The notes: a model not told the origin generated them from the letters alone. 64,000 bases of DNA from Bog-756 sp963725275 (GCA_963725275.1 CAVRXS010000005.1:372001-436000); one strand, 5' to 3'. Numbered from the stretch's first letter, positions 27,260 to 42,016 are shown. A program made the numbers and translations.

Positions 27260-28384
27260 TCAGGTGCGGACGGGCAGCCGGCGGGGCATGGGCACCGCTG
27301 TCTCCGGCCAGCGCCTCCGGCTCACCCGGGACAACTTGTGCAGCAACTCGATGGCCCCCGGATCGTCGTCACCGGGGCGGGTCTCGACCGCGCCGTCGTC
27401 GATCATGCCGTTGAGGACGTCCCGGCCCTTGTCGGTCCGCACCATGGTGAGCGTCCAGTCGTTGAACGCGCCGATCCCCCCGGTCGAGATGTCGGCGTGC
27501 TCGGCCGCGAAGTCCGGGCAGGTCTTGCATCCCTCACGGGTCCAGGCGTGGGCCTCCTTGAGGGGGATCTCGTGGAACGCGCCGTCGCGGGTCCAGACCT
27601 GGAAGACGCCCTTGATGTTCATCTTCTCGATGTCGGCCCGGGCGATCCCGTACCGCGCTTCGAAGAGCTCGGGGAAGATCGCGTCGTCGAAGGTCTTCGA
27701 GCAGAGCAGCCCGATGCTGAGTGAGAGCCGGCGTGCGACCTTGCCGGCCTTGCGGGCGGACATGACCGGGGGAGCCGAGGCCTGGCACCCCATGCCGACG
27801 AGGGCGATCCGCTCGGCGCCGGCGGCGATGGCCTGCGGGTAGGCCAGCGGGTTGGCCGAGTACGTGTAGCGGGACCCCGCAGCGGCCAGGACCTCCGCTC
27901 GGTTGGTGGCGACCCCCGGGACGGCCTTCCAGGTCGACCCGTCGCCTTCGAGGTACGACACGAGGGCGGCGTCGATCACGTCGTGCTCGAGGGCCCAGAT
28001 GAGCAGGGCCGAGACCAGCCCCCCGTCCTGACCGCAGGCGAGCACGTCGGGATCGGTCGCGCGTACCAGCAGGACGTCCGAGGAGATGCCGGCCACCTCC
28101 TCGTCGGTGCGCTCCCGGCCGAACAGATGGGTGTCGATCTCCGGCTCCCACAGCCGGAACCTCGGACAGGCGCGCGTGCACATGGTGCACCCCTTGACAC
28201 CGTGGGTGCAGCTGTCGGGCCCGCCCTCCGCGTCGATGTGGAAGGGCTTGTAGCGCCCTCCCGTGTCGTCGTAGGAGAGCACGTCGTAGGGGCAGGCCAC
28301 GATGCAGGCGGCACACCCGGTGCACAACCCGGACGTCACCACCTCGGTGAGGAGCTCGGTCCAGTGCGGCTTCTCGGGCGGCAT
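27260..28384 (-). CDS. Coenzyme F420 hydrogenase/dehydrogenase beta subunit-like protein
   Basis: A 374-residue FrhB-family protein. Two ferredoxin-type clusters come first: CTGCAACIVACP (residues 21-32) and CTMCTRACP (66-74), with an extra Cys at 59. The FrhB N- and C-domains follow (VLACGQDGGLVSALLIWAL, ALVGMGCQASAPP, IGLLCSKTFDD, EGCKTCPDFAAEHADISTGGIG), which bind flavin and F420 in characterised members. It probably reduces or oxidises F420 against ferredoxin; the partner is not visible. It supports F420 use in this organism. Confidence 0.88.
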   Translation of the reverse strand: MPPEKPHWTELLTEVVTSGLCTGCAACIVACPYDVLSYDDTGGRYKPFHIDAEGGPDSCTHGVKGCTMCTRACPRFRLWEPEIDTHLFGRERTDEEVAGISSDVLLVRATDPDVLACGQDGGLVSALLIWALEHDVIDAALVSYLEGDGSTWKAVPGVATNRAEVLAAAGSRYTYSANPLAYPQAIAAGAERIALVGMGCQASAPPVMSARKAGKVARRLSLSIGLLCSKTFDDAIFPELFEARYGIARADIEKMNIKGVFQVWTRDGAFHEIPLKEAHAWTREGCKTCPDFAAEHADISTGGIGAFNDWTLTMVRTDKGRDVLNGMIDDGAVETRPGDDDPGAIELLHKLSRVSRRRWPETAVPMPRRLPVRT

Positions 28385-28467
28385 GGGGCCACCCTAGTGT
28401 CGGTCCCGGGCCTGGTTTCCCTGGGTCAGTCGATGACGGCGTGCCCTCGGGAGCCCGATCGCGCTGT

Positions 28468-28932
28468 TCAGCCGGTCACTTCCTCCAGCACCTTGGCCGC
28501 GTGGCCGTCGGCCCGGACGTGGTACCACGCCCGGGCGATGGTCCCGTCAGCGGCGACGAGGAAGGTCGACCGGATCACGCCGATGGTCTTCTTGCCGTAG
28601 AGGGTTTTCTCGCCCCAGGCCCCGTACGCGGTGCCGACCGTGTGGTCGGCATCCGTGAGCAGCGGGAACTTGAGCCCGTACTTGGCACGGAACGCCTTGT
28701 GCTTGGCCGCCGTGTCGGCCGAGATGCCGAGCACCGGAACCTTGGCCTTCTTGAAGGCCTGCAGGTTGTCGTTGAACTGGCAGGCCTCCTTGGTGCATCC
28801 CGGGGTGTCGTCCTTCGGGTAGAAGTAGACGACGACGGGCTTGCCGGCGAAGTCCCCAAGGGACACCAGTTTGCCGTCCTGGTCGGGAAGGGTGAAGTCG
28901 GGGGCCTTGTCTCCGGGGGCGAGCGTTCCCAT
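28468..28932 (-). CDS. bcp: Peroxiredoxin, Bcp/PrxQ type (first copy)
   Basis: A 154-residue thiol peroxidase. The peroxidatic cysteine is in YPKDDTPGCTKEACQF (Cys46) with the resolving cysteine five residues later (Cys51), the PrxQ arrangement. VPVLGISADTAAKHKAFRAKYGLKFPLLTDAD is also typical. AAGGAAG precedes the ATG at 28932, which excludes the longer upstream reading. It is divergent from thiC. A second, distinct PrxQ gene is at 39078. Confidence 0.93.
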   Translation of the reverse strand: MGTLAPGDKAPDFTLPDQDGKLVSLGDFAGKPVVVYFYPKDDTPGCTKEACQFNDNLQAFKKAKVPVLGISADTAAKHKAFRAKYGLKFPLLTDADHTVGTAYGAWGEKTLYGKKTIGVIRSTFLVAADGTIARAWYHVRADGHAAKVLEEVTG

Positions 28933-29044
28933 GGTCTTCCTTTCGCCGGTACGGGTTCGACGCACACGATGGCACACTCGGGGCACGCGGGGCCGGCCCC
29001 CGTGGGAGACTCACCCTGCACCCCGGTTGGAAGGGACGACCATC

Positions 29045-30841
<1,797 letters not shown>

Positions 30842-30902
30842 GCCGCCGGCCCCGCCCGGGCCCCGGCGGAGACGATCGACCTGGTCATGGGTGGTTGCCG
30901 GG

Positions 30903-30908
30903 TACACT
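30903..30908 (+). promoter_or_regulatory. Possible -10 element for the DEAD-box helicase transcript
   Basis: TACACT, a good -10 match, stands about 175 nt before the helicase ATG. No convincing -35 is seen. If real, the message has a long untranslated leader, as cold-responsive helicase messages often do. Confidence 0.35.
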
Positions 30909-31083
30909 GGCACTCGTGGTCGGGTGAGTGCCCGCCACCGGGGTCTTCCTCATCCTGTTCTTCTGGCCGGTGACGCCGGCCCGGACGATGGCCCGAGGCG
31001 GGCCCGCAGGCGCCCGTGACTCGCACGGCGTCGACGGCCGGCTCCGGCCGTCACCGAACGATGAGAGAGAGCACCCGAATCCC

Positions 31084-32331
31084 ATGACCACCCTTACCGA
31101 TCCGCCGGATCGCGTCCTCGATCCGCCGGGTCCGCCGTCGGACGTCGACGGCCTCACCGACTCCGCGCCGTCCTTCGCAGACCTCGGCGTCGCCCCCGCA
31201 ATCGTGCAGGAGCTCGAGAAGCAGGGCATCCACTCCCCGTTTGCCATCCAGGCCATGACCGTCGTCGACGCGTTGGCCGGCCGCGACGTCTGCGGCAAGG
31301 CCAAGACCGGCTCGGGAAAGACCCTCGCCTTCGGCGTCCCGTTGCTCCAGCGGACCATGGCTGCCCCGTCCACCGAGCCGGGGCGCCCCCGGGCCTTGGT
31401 CCTCGTCCCCACCCGCGAGCTGGCCGTGCAGGTGAGCGAGGTCCTCGAGCCGCTGGCCGAGGCGACCGGCCTCCGCACCGTTGCCGTCTACGGCGGGGCT
31501 GACATCGAGCGACAGATCAAGCGCCTGCGCCGCGGCGTCGACGTGGTCATCGCCACACCGGGACGTCTCATCGACCTCGGGGACCGTGGCGAGCTCTCCG
31601 TCGCCGACATCGAGACCCTCGTGCTCGACGAGGCCGACCGGATGGCGGACATGGGGTTCATGCCCCAGGTCGAGTGGGTGCTCCGGCGCCTCGAGCGCGA
31701 GCACCAGACGCTGCTGTTCTCCGCCACCCTCGACGGAGCCATCGACCGCCTGGTCAGCCGGTACCTGACCGATCCGGTCCGTCACGAGGTGGCCTCGCCC
31801 TCCACGACCGTCGAGGCCATGGAGCACCGGTTCCTCGAGGTGCACCAGATGGACCGGGTCAAGGTGTGTGCGGCCATCTGCCGCAACTCCGAGAAGGCCC
31901 TGGTCTTCGTGCGCACGAAGCACGGGGCGGACCGCCTCGTCGAGCAGCTGGCCAAGGAGCGGGTCCGGGCCGGCGCCATCCACGGCGACCTCAGGCAGGC
32001 CAACCGTGAGCGCACCCTGAAGGACTTCACGGACGGTCGGCTGCACACCCTGGTTGCCACCGACGTGGCCGCCCGTGGCCTCGACATCGACGCCGTCGAC
32101 GTGGTCATCCACTTCGACCCTCCGGAGGACCACAAGGCCTACCTCCACCGTTCGGGTCGCACCGCCCGCGCGGGCTCGACCGGCATGGTGGTGACCCTGG
32201 TCCAGTGGAACCAGGTGCTCGAGGTCGAGCGGATCCAGACCCGGATCGGGCTCAGAATGCCCATCGTCGAGATGTTCTCCAACGACCCACGCCTGGCCGA
32301 CCTGGCCGGATGGGTGCCCGAGCAGTCCTGA
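31084..32331 (+). CDS. DEAD-box ATP-dependent RNA helicase
   Basis: A 415-residue helicase core. Q motif near FADLGVAPAIVQELEKQGIHSPFAIQ, Walker A AKTGSGKT (73-80), PTRELAVQ, TPGRL, VLDEADRM (DEAD box), FSATL, then the second domain with VFVRTKHGADRL, ATDVAARGLDID and HRSGRTARAG. No long C-terminal tail, so it is a minimal RhlE/RhlB-like type that unwinds RNA in ribosome assembly or decay. The frame stays open upstream to 30928, so a longer start is formally possible, but the ATG at 31084 fits the family. Confidence 0.93.
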   Translation: MTTLTDPPDRVLDPPGPPSDVDGLTDSAPSFADLGVAPAIVQELEKQGIHSPFAIQAMTVVDALAGRDVCGKAKTGSGKTLAFGVPLLQRTMAAPSTEPGRPRALVLVPTRELAVQVSEVLEPLAEATGLRTVAVYGGADIERQIKRLRRGVDVVIATPGRLIDLGDRGELSVADIETLVLDEADRMADMGFMPQVEWVLRRLEREHQTLLFSATLDGAIDRLVSRYLTDPVRHEVASPSTTVEAMEHRFLEVHQMDRVKVCAAICRNSEKALVFVRTKHGADRLVEQLAKERVRAGAIHGDLRQANRERTLKDFTDGRLHTLVATDVAARGLDIDAVDVVIHFDPPEDHKAYLHRSGRTARAGSTGMVVTLVQWNQVLEVERIQTRIGLRMPIVEMFSNDPRLADLAGWVPEQS

Positions 32332-32398
32332 GCCCCTCCGGCGGCATCCGCCGCTGCAGACGGGCGCCCCACAGGTCGCGACGCATGAGGAGACCCCC

Positions 32399-33148
32399 GT
32401 GGCCGACAGACCCGCACCGCCGCTGACCGTCGACGACGGCACCGAGCCGGTCGCGCGCATCCTGGTGGTCACCGCCCACCCCGACGACGTCGATTTCGGC
32501 GCTGCCGGATCGGTCGCCGTGTGGACCGGGCGCGGGGTAGAGGTCTCCTACTGCATCGTCACCGACGGCGACGCGGGAGGATCGGACCGCTCGATCAGCC
32601 GTGACGAGATGGCCGCCGTCCGTCGCGAGGAGCAGTTGGTGGCCGCCCGGTCGGTGGGCGTGACCGACGTCACCTTCCTCGGGTTCCCCGACGGGATGGT
32701 GACGCCCAGCCTCGAGCTGCGCCGTGCGATCGCCGCGGTCATCCGCCGGATTCGGCCGGACCGCGTGGTTGCCCAGTCGCCGGAGCGCAACTGGTCCCGC
32801 ATCTATGCCAGCCACCCGGACCACCTGGCCGCGGGCGAGGCGGCGGCGTGCGCGGTCTACCCGGACGCACGCAATCCGTTCGCGTTCCCCGACCTGCTCG
32901 AGGAGGGCCTCGAGCCCCACACCGTCCCCGAGCTGTGGATCATGGCGACCGAGCGGGCCGACCGCGTCGTCGACGCCACCGGCGTCTTCGATCGGAAGCT
33001 GGCCGCGCTGCGTTCCCACCGCAGCCAGGTCGGTGACGGAGACCATCTCGAGGACCTGCTGCGGACCTGGATGTCGGGAACGGCCCTCGCAGCCGGGCTG
33101 CCCGAGGGGCGGCTCGCCGAGTCGTTCCAGGTGGTGAACACCGCCTAG
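32399..33148 (+). CDS. PIG-L/LmbE-family deacetylase
   Basis: A 249-residue zinc-dependent deacetylase. VVTAHPDDVDFGAAG holds the metal-binding His-Asp-Asp and ASHPDHLAAGEAA the third ligand His with the C-terminal HPDH motif. The family includes MshB (mycothiol) and Mca (mycothiol conjugate amidase). Which reaction is done here is not clear: no msh gene is adjacent. The GTG start is used. Its stop overlaps the next gene start. Confidence 0.85.
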   Translation: MADRPAPPLTVDDGTEPVARILVVTAHPDDVDFGAAGSVAVWTGRGVEVSYCIVTDGDAGGSDRSISRDEMAAVRREEQLVAARSVGVTDVTFLGFPDGMVTPSLELRRAIAAVIRRIRPDRVVAQSPERNWSRIYASHPDHLAAGEAAACAVYPDARNPFAFPDLLEEGLEPHTVPELWIMATERADRVVDATGVFDRKLAALRSHRSQVGDGDHLEDLLRTWMSGTALAAGLPEGRLAESFQVVNTA

Positions 33149-34240
33149 TGGCCGCGCCGACCGATCGCACGCAGCTGGTCGTCTGCGAGGGCGACGAGAC
33201 GGGCCAGGAGCTGCTCGAAGAAGCGCTCCGGGTGCTCGACCCGGCGGTGCTCGGCGTCCCGGTCGACCTGCACCGCATCGACCTCTCCCTCGAGAACCGC
33301 CGCCGCACCCGCAACCGGGTGGTCTCCGAGGCCGCGGAGGCGATGTGCGTGACCGGCCTCGGTCTGAAGGCGGCCACGGTCACCCCGCCGACCACCGGCG
33401 ACGTCGGGTCGCCGAACCGGATCCTGCGCGAAGGGGTCGGGGGATCGGTCATCGTGCGGACCGGGCGTCGCATCCCGGGGGTGGTCCCACTGGCGCCGGT
33501 GGTGCACCCCATCGTGGTCGTCCGGATGGCAGTCGGTGACGCCTACGGCGCCGAGGAGGGCCGGTCGGGTCCACCCGGGGGCCGAGGCGAGGAGGCGTGG
33601 CGTACCGAGCGCATCGAGCGGTCGGTCTGCAGGGCGGTCGCCGAATTTCTCGTTCCGGACGGCGTCGGATCTCGGTGCCTGCGTCTACGGGGGTCCGAAG
33701 TGGACGGTCTCGACCGTCTACGAGGCAATGCTGAAGGAGGAGATGGATGCCGCAGCTGTGCGCCACCCGGGGATCGTCTACCGGCCGACGCTCATCGACG
33801 CCGCCTACGCGGGGCTGCTCACCGAGTCCGACGACCAGTCCCTCGTGGTCCCTGCGCTCAACCGCGACGGGGACTGCCTCTCCGACCTGGTGCTCGCCCT
33901 CTTCGGTTCGATCGCGGGAGCCGAATCGGTCCTGCTCGCCCTCGACGACGACCTGCATCCGACGGTGGCCATGGCCGAGGCGCCGCACGGGACCGCCCCG
34001 TCCCTCCTGGGCAAGAACGTGGCCAACCCGATGGCCATGCTGCTCGCCTGTGCCGCGGTGCTCGACCGTGCCGCCACCGATCCCGGCCGACCAGTCGCAG
34101 CCGCGGCCCGATCCATCCGCGAGGCGACCCTCGGGGCGGCGGCCGACGGCATCCGGACCTTCGATCTCGGCGGTGCCGCATCCACCAGCGAGGTGGTCGA
34201 CGAGGTCATCCGCAGGATGCGGGAGAGCGCCGGCAGCTGA
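33148..34240 (+). CDS. Isocitrate/isopropylmalate dehydrogenase family protein (one frameshift)
   Basis: About 363 residues of the beta-decarboxylating dehydrogenase family. LVVCEGDETGQELLEEALRVLD is the N-terminal strand, SLENRRRTRNRVVSEAAEAM and SPNRILREGVGGSVIVRTGRRIPG carry substrate-binding Arg and Ser/Asn; later YEAMLKEEMDAAA and VAMAEAPHGTAPSLLGKNVANPMAMLLA are the metal-Asp and NAD(P) loops. Near 33647 a TTT has one extra T; repair rejoins the frames. It converges on the aconitase gene, so isocitrate is a plausible substrate, but this branch is divergent and the assignment is tentative. leuB is a separate gene at 55447. Confidence 0.75.
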
Positions 34241-34264
34241 CGGTGCGTGCCGACGCGGGCGCGC

Positions 34265-36955
<2,691 letters not shown>

Positions 36956-37007
36956 GTCCCTATTCTGCCTGTGTCGGCGGGAGCCGGCTCCAGCCGGTCC
37001 CGGGGGA

Positions 37008-37828
37008 TCAGGTGCGGGTGCGGTACCGGTGCACGGCCAGGGGAATGAGGACGGCCAGGAGCAGCGCCGTCCAGACGAGGGACTGGACCACCCACTTCTC
37101 GGTCGGTCCCCCGATCATGAGCGCCCGGCAGGCGGTGATGACCACGCTCACCGGTTGGTAGGTGGCGAACCCCTGCAACCAGCTCGGCATCTTTTCGACC
37201 GGCACGAAGGCCGACGAGACGAAGATGAGCGGGAAGAGGATGGGGAACGACATCACCTGTGCGGTCTCGCTGTTGGGCGCCGAGAGACCGATGACCGCGA
37301 ACCCCCAGGAGAGGGCATAGGCGAACAGCAGGATGAGGCCGATCCCGGCCAGGTAGGCCAGCACCCCGGTGGTCGGCCGGAAGCCGACAAGGAAGCCCAC
37401 CACGGTGATGATGATCACCACGAAGACGTTCCGCACCACGTCGGCCGTGGTGCGTCCGGTGAGCACCGCGCCGCGGGACATGGGCAGGGCGCGGAAGCGC
37501 TCGATGAGGCCCTTCTGGAGGTCCTCGGCCAGGCCGATGCTCGTGCTCACCGCACCGAATGCCACCGTCTGCACGAAGACTCCCGGCATCAGGTAGTTCA
37601 CGTAGCTCCCGTTCGGGGTGCTGATCGCGCCGCCGAACACGTAGCGGAAGAGCAGCACGAACATGATCGGCTGGACCGTCGAGAAGAAGAGCGCCTCGGG
37701 GATGCGGGTGATGGCCAGCAGGTTGCGGCGGGTGAGGGTCAGGGTGTCCGAGATTCCCCAGCGGAGCTTGGCGGCAGGTCCGACCGGGAGCGGTGCCCGC
37801 GACACGGTCGGTGGGGCGATGGTGGTCG

Positions 37829-37832
<4 letters not shown>
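37008..37832 (-). CDS. ABC-2 type exporter permease (DrrB-like)
   Basis: A 274-residue membrane protein with six helices. It has the ABC-2 signature RYVFGGAISTPNGSYVNYLMPGVFVQTVAFGA and EDLQKGLIERFRALPMSRGAVLTGR, characteristic of DrrB daunorubicin-type permeases. The start overlaps the stop of the upstream ATPase gene by ATGA, making a two-gene exporter. DrrAB-like pairs export drugs or lipids; the substrate is not predictable here. Confidence 0.9.
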
Positions 37833-38878
<1,046 letters not shown>

Positions 38879-39077
38879 GTGGGCGAACTCCCGTCTTGTC
38901 TCTCGCGTGTCTCGGGCCGAGGCGCCGTTCCGACCGCACCCGGGCCGGGGGCACGCGCGGGATCCCGGCGCGCCGGAGGCAGAGGTGGCTACTGGTCGGC
39001 CATCTTACGGGAGCTCCGTACGCGCCCCGACCGCGTTCTCCGGGCGGGACCGGCAACGGTTGGCTAGCCTCCTCCAC

Positions 39078-39542
39078 GTGGAGAAAGGCGATCTGGCACC
39101 GGACTTCGAGCTGCCCGACGAGGACGGCACCCCGCGCAAGCTGAGCGACCTGGTCGCGGGGGGACCGGTGGTCCTCTTCTTCTACCCGGCTGCGATGACT
39201 CCGGGTTGCACGAAGGAGAGCTGCCATTTCCGTGACATGAAGGCCGAGTTCGAGGCGGTCGGTGCGCAGCGGGTCGGCATCAGCGCCGACGACGTCGCCA
39301 AGCAGAAGCAGTTCTCGGACAAGCACTCCTTCGACTACCCCCTCCTGTCGGACCCGGACGGTGCGGTGGCCACCCAGTTCGGGGTGCGGCGTCGGTTCAC
39401 CAAGCTGTCACCGACCAAGCGGGCCACCTTCGTGATCGGGCCTGATCTGCGGGTTATCGAGGCCATCCAGAGCGAGGTCAGGATGAACGTGCACGCCGAT
39501 CGTGCCCTCGAGGTGCTCGAGGCGCGCGCAGCCGCTTCCTGA
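39078..39542 (+). CDS. Peroxiredoxin, Bcp/PrxQ type (second copy)
   Basis: A 154-residue thiol peroxidase, clearly different from the copy at 28468. Catalytic segment FFYPAAMTPGCTKESCHF gives Cys44 (peroxidatic) and Cys49 (resolving). It starts with GTG (MEKGDLAPDFELPDEDG). A TAGCCT about 10 nt before the start could be a -10, making the transcript nearly leaderless, though this is weak. Two PrxQ genes 10 kb apart suggest different reductants or substrates. Confidence 0.9.
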   Translation: MEKGDLAPDFELPDEDGTPRKLSDLVAGGPVVLFFYPAAMTPGCTKESCHFRDMKAEFEAVGAQRVGISADDVAKQKQFSDKHSFDYPLLSDPDGAVATQFGVRRRFTKLSPTKRATFVIGPDLRVIEAIQSEVRMNVHADRALEVLEARAAAS

Positions 39543-39644
39543 CCGGCGCCCGCTCGGCCGACCGTCCGGGAGGGAGTCCCCGCCCGGGCAGGGGTACCGA
39601 TGCGAAGCTGAGGGGGTGGATCTGGTGACGACCGACCCGGTGCG

Positions 39645-40139
39645 ATGAGCCCGCTCCCCGGTTCCGGCCGGATGGACCAGCTGGCCCAGGCGATTGCGGA
39701 ACGGGTCGTGAGCATGGTGGTCGATGCCATCGACATCGACGCGCTGCTCGCACGGGTGGACATGAACGCACTGCTCTCCCGGGTCGACGTCGATGGGATC
39801 GTGAGCCAGGTCGATGTCGACGGCCTCATCGACCGGGTCGACGTCGAGAAGCTCATCGAGCGGATCGATGTCGAGAAGATCATCCAGCGGGTGGACATCG
39901 ACGCCCTGGTCGAGCAGACCGAGCTCGGCACGATCATCGCCCGATCGACCAGCGGAGTGGCCTCCGAGGTGCTCGACTCGGTCCGTGCCCAGGGCGTCGG
40001 ACTCGATGACTTCGTCGCCCGGTTCGTGAACCGGATCCTGCGCAGGTCTTCCGCCGACTGGCCGGCCGGTCCTCCGGCGCTGGTCGGGTCGCCGGACTCG
40101 GCGTCCGGACCGACGGCCGCGCCCGAGGAGGGACCATGA
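39645..40139 (+). CDS. Nonapeptide-repeat protein of unknown function, coupled to RDD gene
   Basis: A 164-residue protein whose middle (residues 29-100) is eight back-to-back 9-residue repeats with consensus VDVDxLIxR, for example RVDVDGLID and RVDVEKLIE. Alternating V-D-V-D then two aliphatics and a basic end suggest a regular solenoid or amphipathic fold. Before it is a short amphipathic segment (MDQLAQAIAERVVSMVVDAI) and after it a helix (VASEVLDSVRAQGVGLDDFVARFVNRILRR). No known family is recognised with certainty; similar repeats are known beside RDD proteins in actinobacteria. Stop overlaps the RDD start by ATGA. Confidence 0.8.
   Translation: MSPLPGSGRMDQLAQAIAERVVSMVVDAIDIDALLARVDMNALLSRVDVDGIVSQVDVDGLIDRVDVEKLIERIDVEKIIQRVDIDALVEQTELGTIIARSTSGVASEVLDSVRAQGVGLDDFVARFVNRILRRSSADWPAGPPALVGSPDSASGPTAAPEEGP
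39729..39944 (+). repeat. Eight 27-bp coding repeats (VDVDxLIxR units)
   Basis: Degenerate 27-bp tandem units with the core GTCGA(C/T)GTCGA, in frame, encoding the nonapeptide repeats. The third codon positions vary, so selection appears to act on the protein, not the DNA. Confidence 0.85.
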
Positions 40140-40669
40140 GCACAAGCGTGGGAGGCAGCGGTCCGGCCGAGCCCATCGCCGGCCGGCAGGGCAACTACGC
40201 AGGTGCGGTGACCCGCCTGGTCGCCTTTGCCGCGGACGCCGGCGTCTCTTGGGGCCTGTTCACCATCGGGATCGCCGGGATCGACTTCGCGATCCAGCTG
40301 GTGACCGGCCATCAATTCACCCTCAACAAGCACCAGATCTTCGGGTTGGTGGCCCTGGTGGTCTGGGAGTTCGTCTACTTCGCCTACCAGTGGTCGCTCG
40401 GGGGGAAGACCATCGGCATGGCGCTCCTCGGGATCCGGGTGGTCCGCACGGATGGGACTCCGGTGGGTCCGCGCCAGGCCGTGATCCGGACCCTGGCCCT
40501 CCCGCTCAGTTTCCTCATTCTCGGCCTCGGTTTCCTCGGCATCCTCCTCAACCGGGACCGGCACGCCCTGCACGACCGGCTCGCGGGAACCGTGGTGGTC
40601 TACTCCTGGGACGCCCGGGCCGCGCGCCTGCGCTGGCTGGCCAATCGTGAGCCGGCGGCCACCGGCTGA
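40136..40669 (+). CDS. RDD-family membrane protein
   Basis: A 177-residue protein with about three to four membrane helices. RDD features: YAGAVTRLVAFAADAGVSW (the Arg and Asp of RDD), WSLGGKTIGMALLGIRVVR and GPRQAVIRTLALPLSFLILGLGFLGILLNRDRHALHDRLAGTVVV, where the last part is the standard RDD ending. The function of the family is poorly known. Translational coupling to the nonapeptide-repeat gene implies the two products act together, probably at the membrane. Confidence 0.88.
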   Translation: MSTSVGGSGPAEPIAGRQGNYAGAVTRLVAFAADAGVSWGLFTIGIAGIDFAIQLVTGHQFTLNKHQIFGLVALVVWEFVYFAYQWSLGGKTIGMALLGIRVVRTDGTPVGPRQAVIRTLALPLSFLILGLGFLGILLNRDRHALHDRLAGTVVVYSWDARAARLRWLANREPAATG

Positions 40670-40772
40670 CCCGAGCTGCCGGCACCCGTCACCTGCTGTG
40701 CGAGGGTTGTGACGTGGACCGACGACCGGCCCGCCATCGACTCGACCCGCGGCAGCGAGAGGGGTCGCGCTA

Positions 40773-41440
40773 GTGAGACTGATCCCCAGACAGTCGACCC
40801 TGCTGGCCCCCGGGGCCGTGCACCTTCCGGGCTGGCTCGCCCCGGAGTCGCGGCGCGAGTTGGCGGGCGCATGCCGACGGTGGGGCGTCGACGCGGGCGG
40901 GTTCCGCACACCCCGGATGCCCCGCGGAGGCGTGATGTCGGTCGGGATCACCTGTCTCGGCTGGCACTGGTACCCCTACCGGTATGCCCGGACGGTGGAG
41001 GACGGCGACGGCCGGCCGGTCGCGCCGTTTCCGGAGTGGCTGGCCTCGTTGAGCAGGGCCGCGGTCGGCGACGCCGCGCCGGCGAGCCCTCCGTCACCTC
41101 AGGCGAGGGGAGCTTCGATCCCGATGTCGCCCTCATCAACTTCTACGGGCCCGGCGCGCGGATGGGGATGCACGCGGACCGCGACGAACGGACCGCGGAC
41201 CCGGTCGTGTCGCTGAGCGTCGGCGACGCCTGCGTCTTCCGGTTCGGGAACCCGTCGGGGCGGGGCAGGCCGTGGACCGATGTCACCCTCGAATCCGGTG
41301 ACCTCGTCGTGTTCGGCGGACCGTCGCGGCTTGCCTACCACGGGGTTCCGAAGGTGCTGGCGGGAACGGGCGATCCCGCGGTCGGCCCAGACGGGGGTCG
41401 GTTCAACGTGACCGTGCGGGTGACCGGTCTCGGCCCCTGA
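40773..41440 (+). CDS. AlkB-like 2-oxoglutarate/Fe(II) dioxygenase (one frameshift)
   Basis: About 222 residues. The N-terminal half ends WHWYPYRYAR and PFPEWLASLSRAAVGDAA; after a break near 41083 the core continues DPDVALINFYGPGARMGMHADRDE (HxD metal ligands), VVSLSVGDACVFRFG, DLVVFGGPSRLAYHGVPK (second His) and GRFNVTVRVTG (2-oxoglutarate Arg). These are the AlkB motifs; such enzymes remove alkyl groups from DNA or RNA bases. The start is GTG at 40773. Confidence 0.85.
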
Positions 41441-41500
41441 GCAGGGACCCCTGACAGTCTCCTTCCGGCAACGCGAGCCCTTCCGATAGCGTGAACGGGT

Positions 41501-42016
41501 ATGGGAAGGGGCCGGGGGTCGAGTCGGTGGGCGCTCGCGGGCGCGTGCTCGTTCGGAGCGGGGACGGTCGCCTTCGCGCTCTGCAGCCCGGCCTCCACAG
41601 GCTGCACGACAAATCTGGTCGTCCTCACCAACGCGGCGGTGACCACCCGGAGCTGCGCGGCCTACTCGGTGGCTGCCCATCTCGGGATCGGGCTCATGGT
41701 GCTCGGAGGGGTGCTGCTCGTCGGGTACTTCATCATCGTGGCCGTCCGCCCGAGGGCGGGGCAGCCGGCAGACGCACCTGCCGTTCGGCCGTTCGCGGTC
41801 GAGCCGGTGGATGCCCAGCCTCCCGCCGTGGAGCCGGCAGTTGCCCCACCGCCCGCGGCCGAGCCGGCGATCGCCCCGATCCCCGCGGCCGAGCCGACGG
41901 TCGCCCCCATCGCCCTGCCACCCGGGTGGTACGGGAATCCGAGCAATCCGGACAAGCCCGTCCAGTGGTGGGACGGCACGAAGCTCACCGACGCACCGCC
42001 GGGCCCCGGGGAGTGA
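41501..42016 (+). CDS. Membrane protein with C-terminal DUF2510 motif
   Basis: A 171-residue protein with two membrane helices (~9-28 and ~59-80), an extended Pro/Ala/Val/Glu linker with about four repeats of the type EPAVAPxPAA, and a C-terminal DUF2510 module (LPPGWYGNPSNPDKPVQWWDG). DUF2510 is a short tryptophan-rich element widespread in actinobacterial membrane proteins with no clear function. The start ATG at 41501 lacks a strong ribosome site. Neighbours give no functional hint. Confidence 0.7.
   Translation: MGRGRGSSRWALAGACSFGAGTVAFALCSPASTGCTTNLVVLTNAAVTTRSCAAYSVAAHLGIGLMVLGGVLLVGYFIIVAVRPRAGQPADAPAVRPFAVEPVDAQPPAVEPAVAPPPAAEPAIAPIPAAEPTVAPIALPPGWYGNPSNPDKPVQWWDGTKLTDAPPGPGE

Noticed and set aside
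28970..29044. Possible TPP riboswitch upstream of thiC
   Set aside because: Only GGGAGACTCACCC and AAGGGA resemble scattered parts; the CUGAGA and the conserved ACC-UGAUC-GGGUAAUxCC core are missing and the leader is too short.
39729..39944. CRISPR or iteron array
   Set aside because: The 27-bp units are degenerate and contiguous with no spacers, and keep reading frame; they encode protein repeats.
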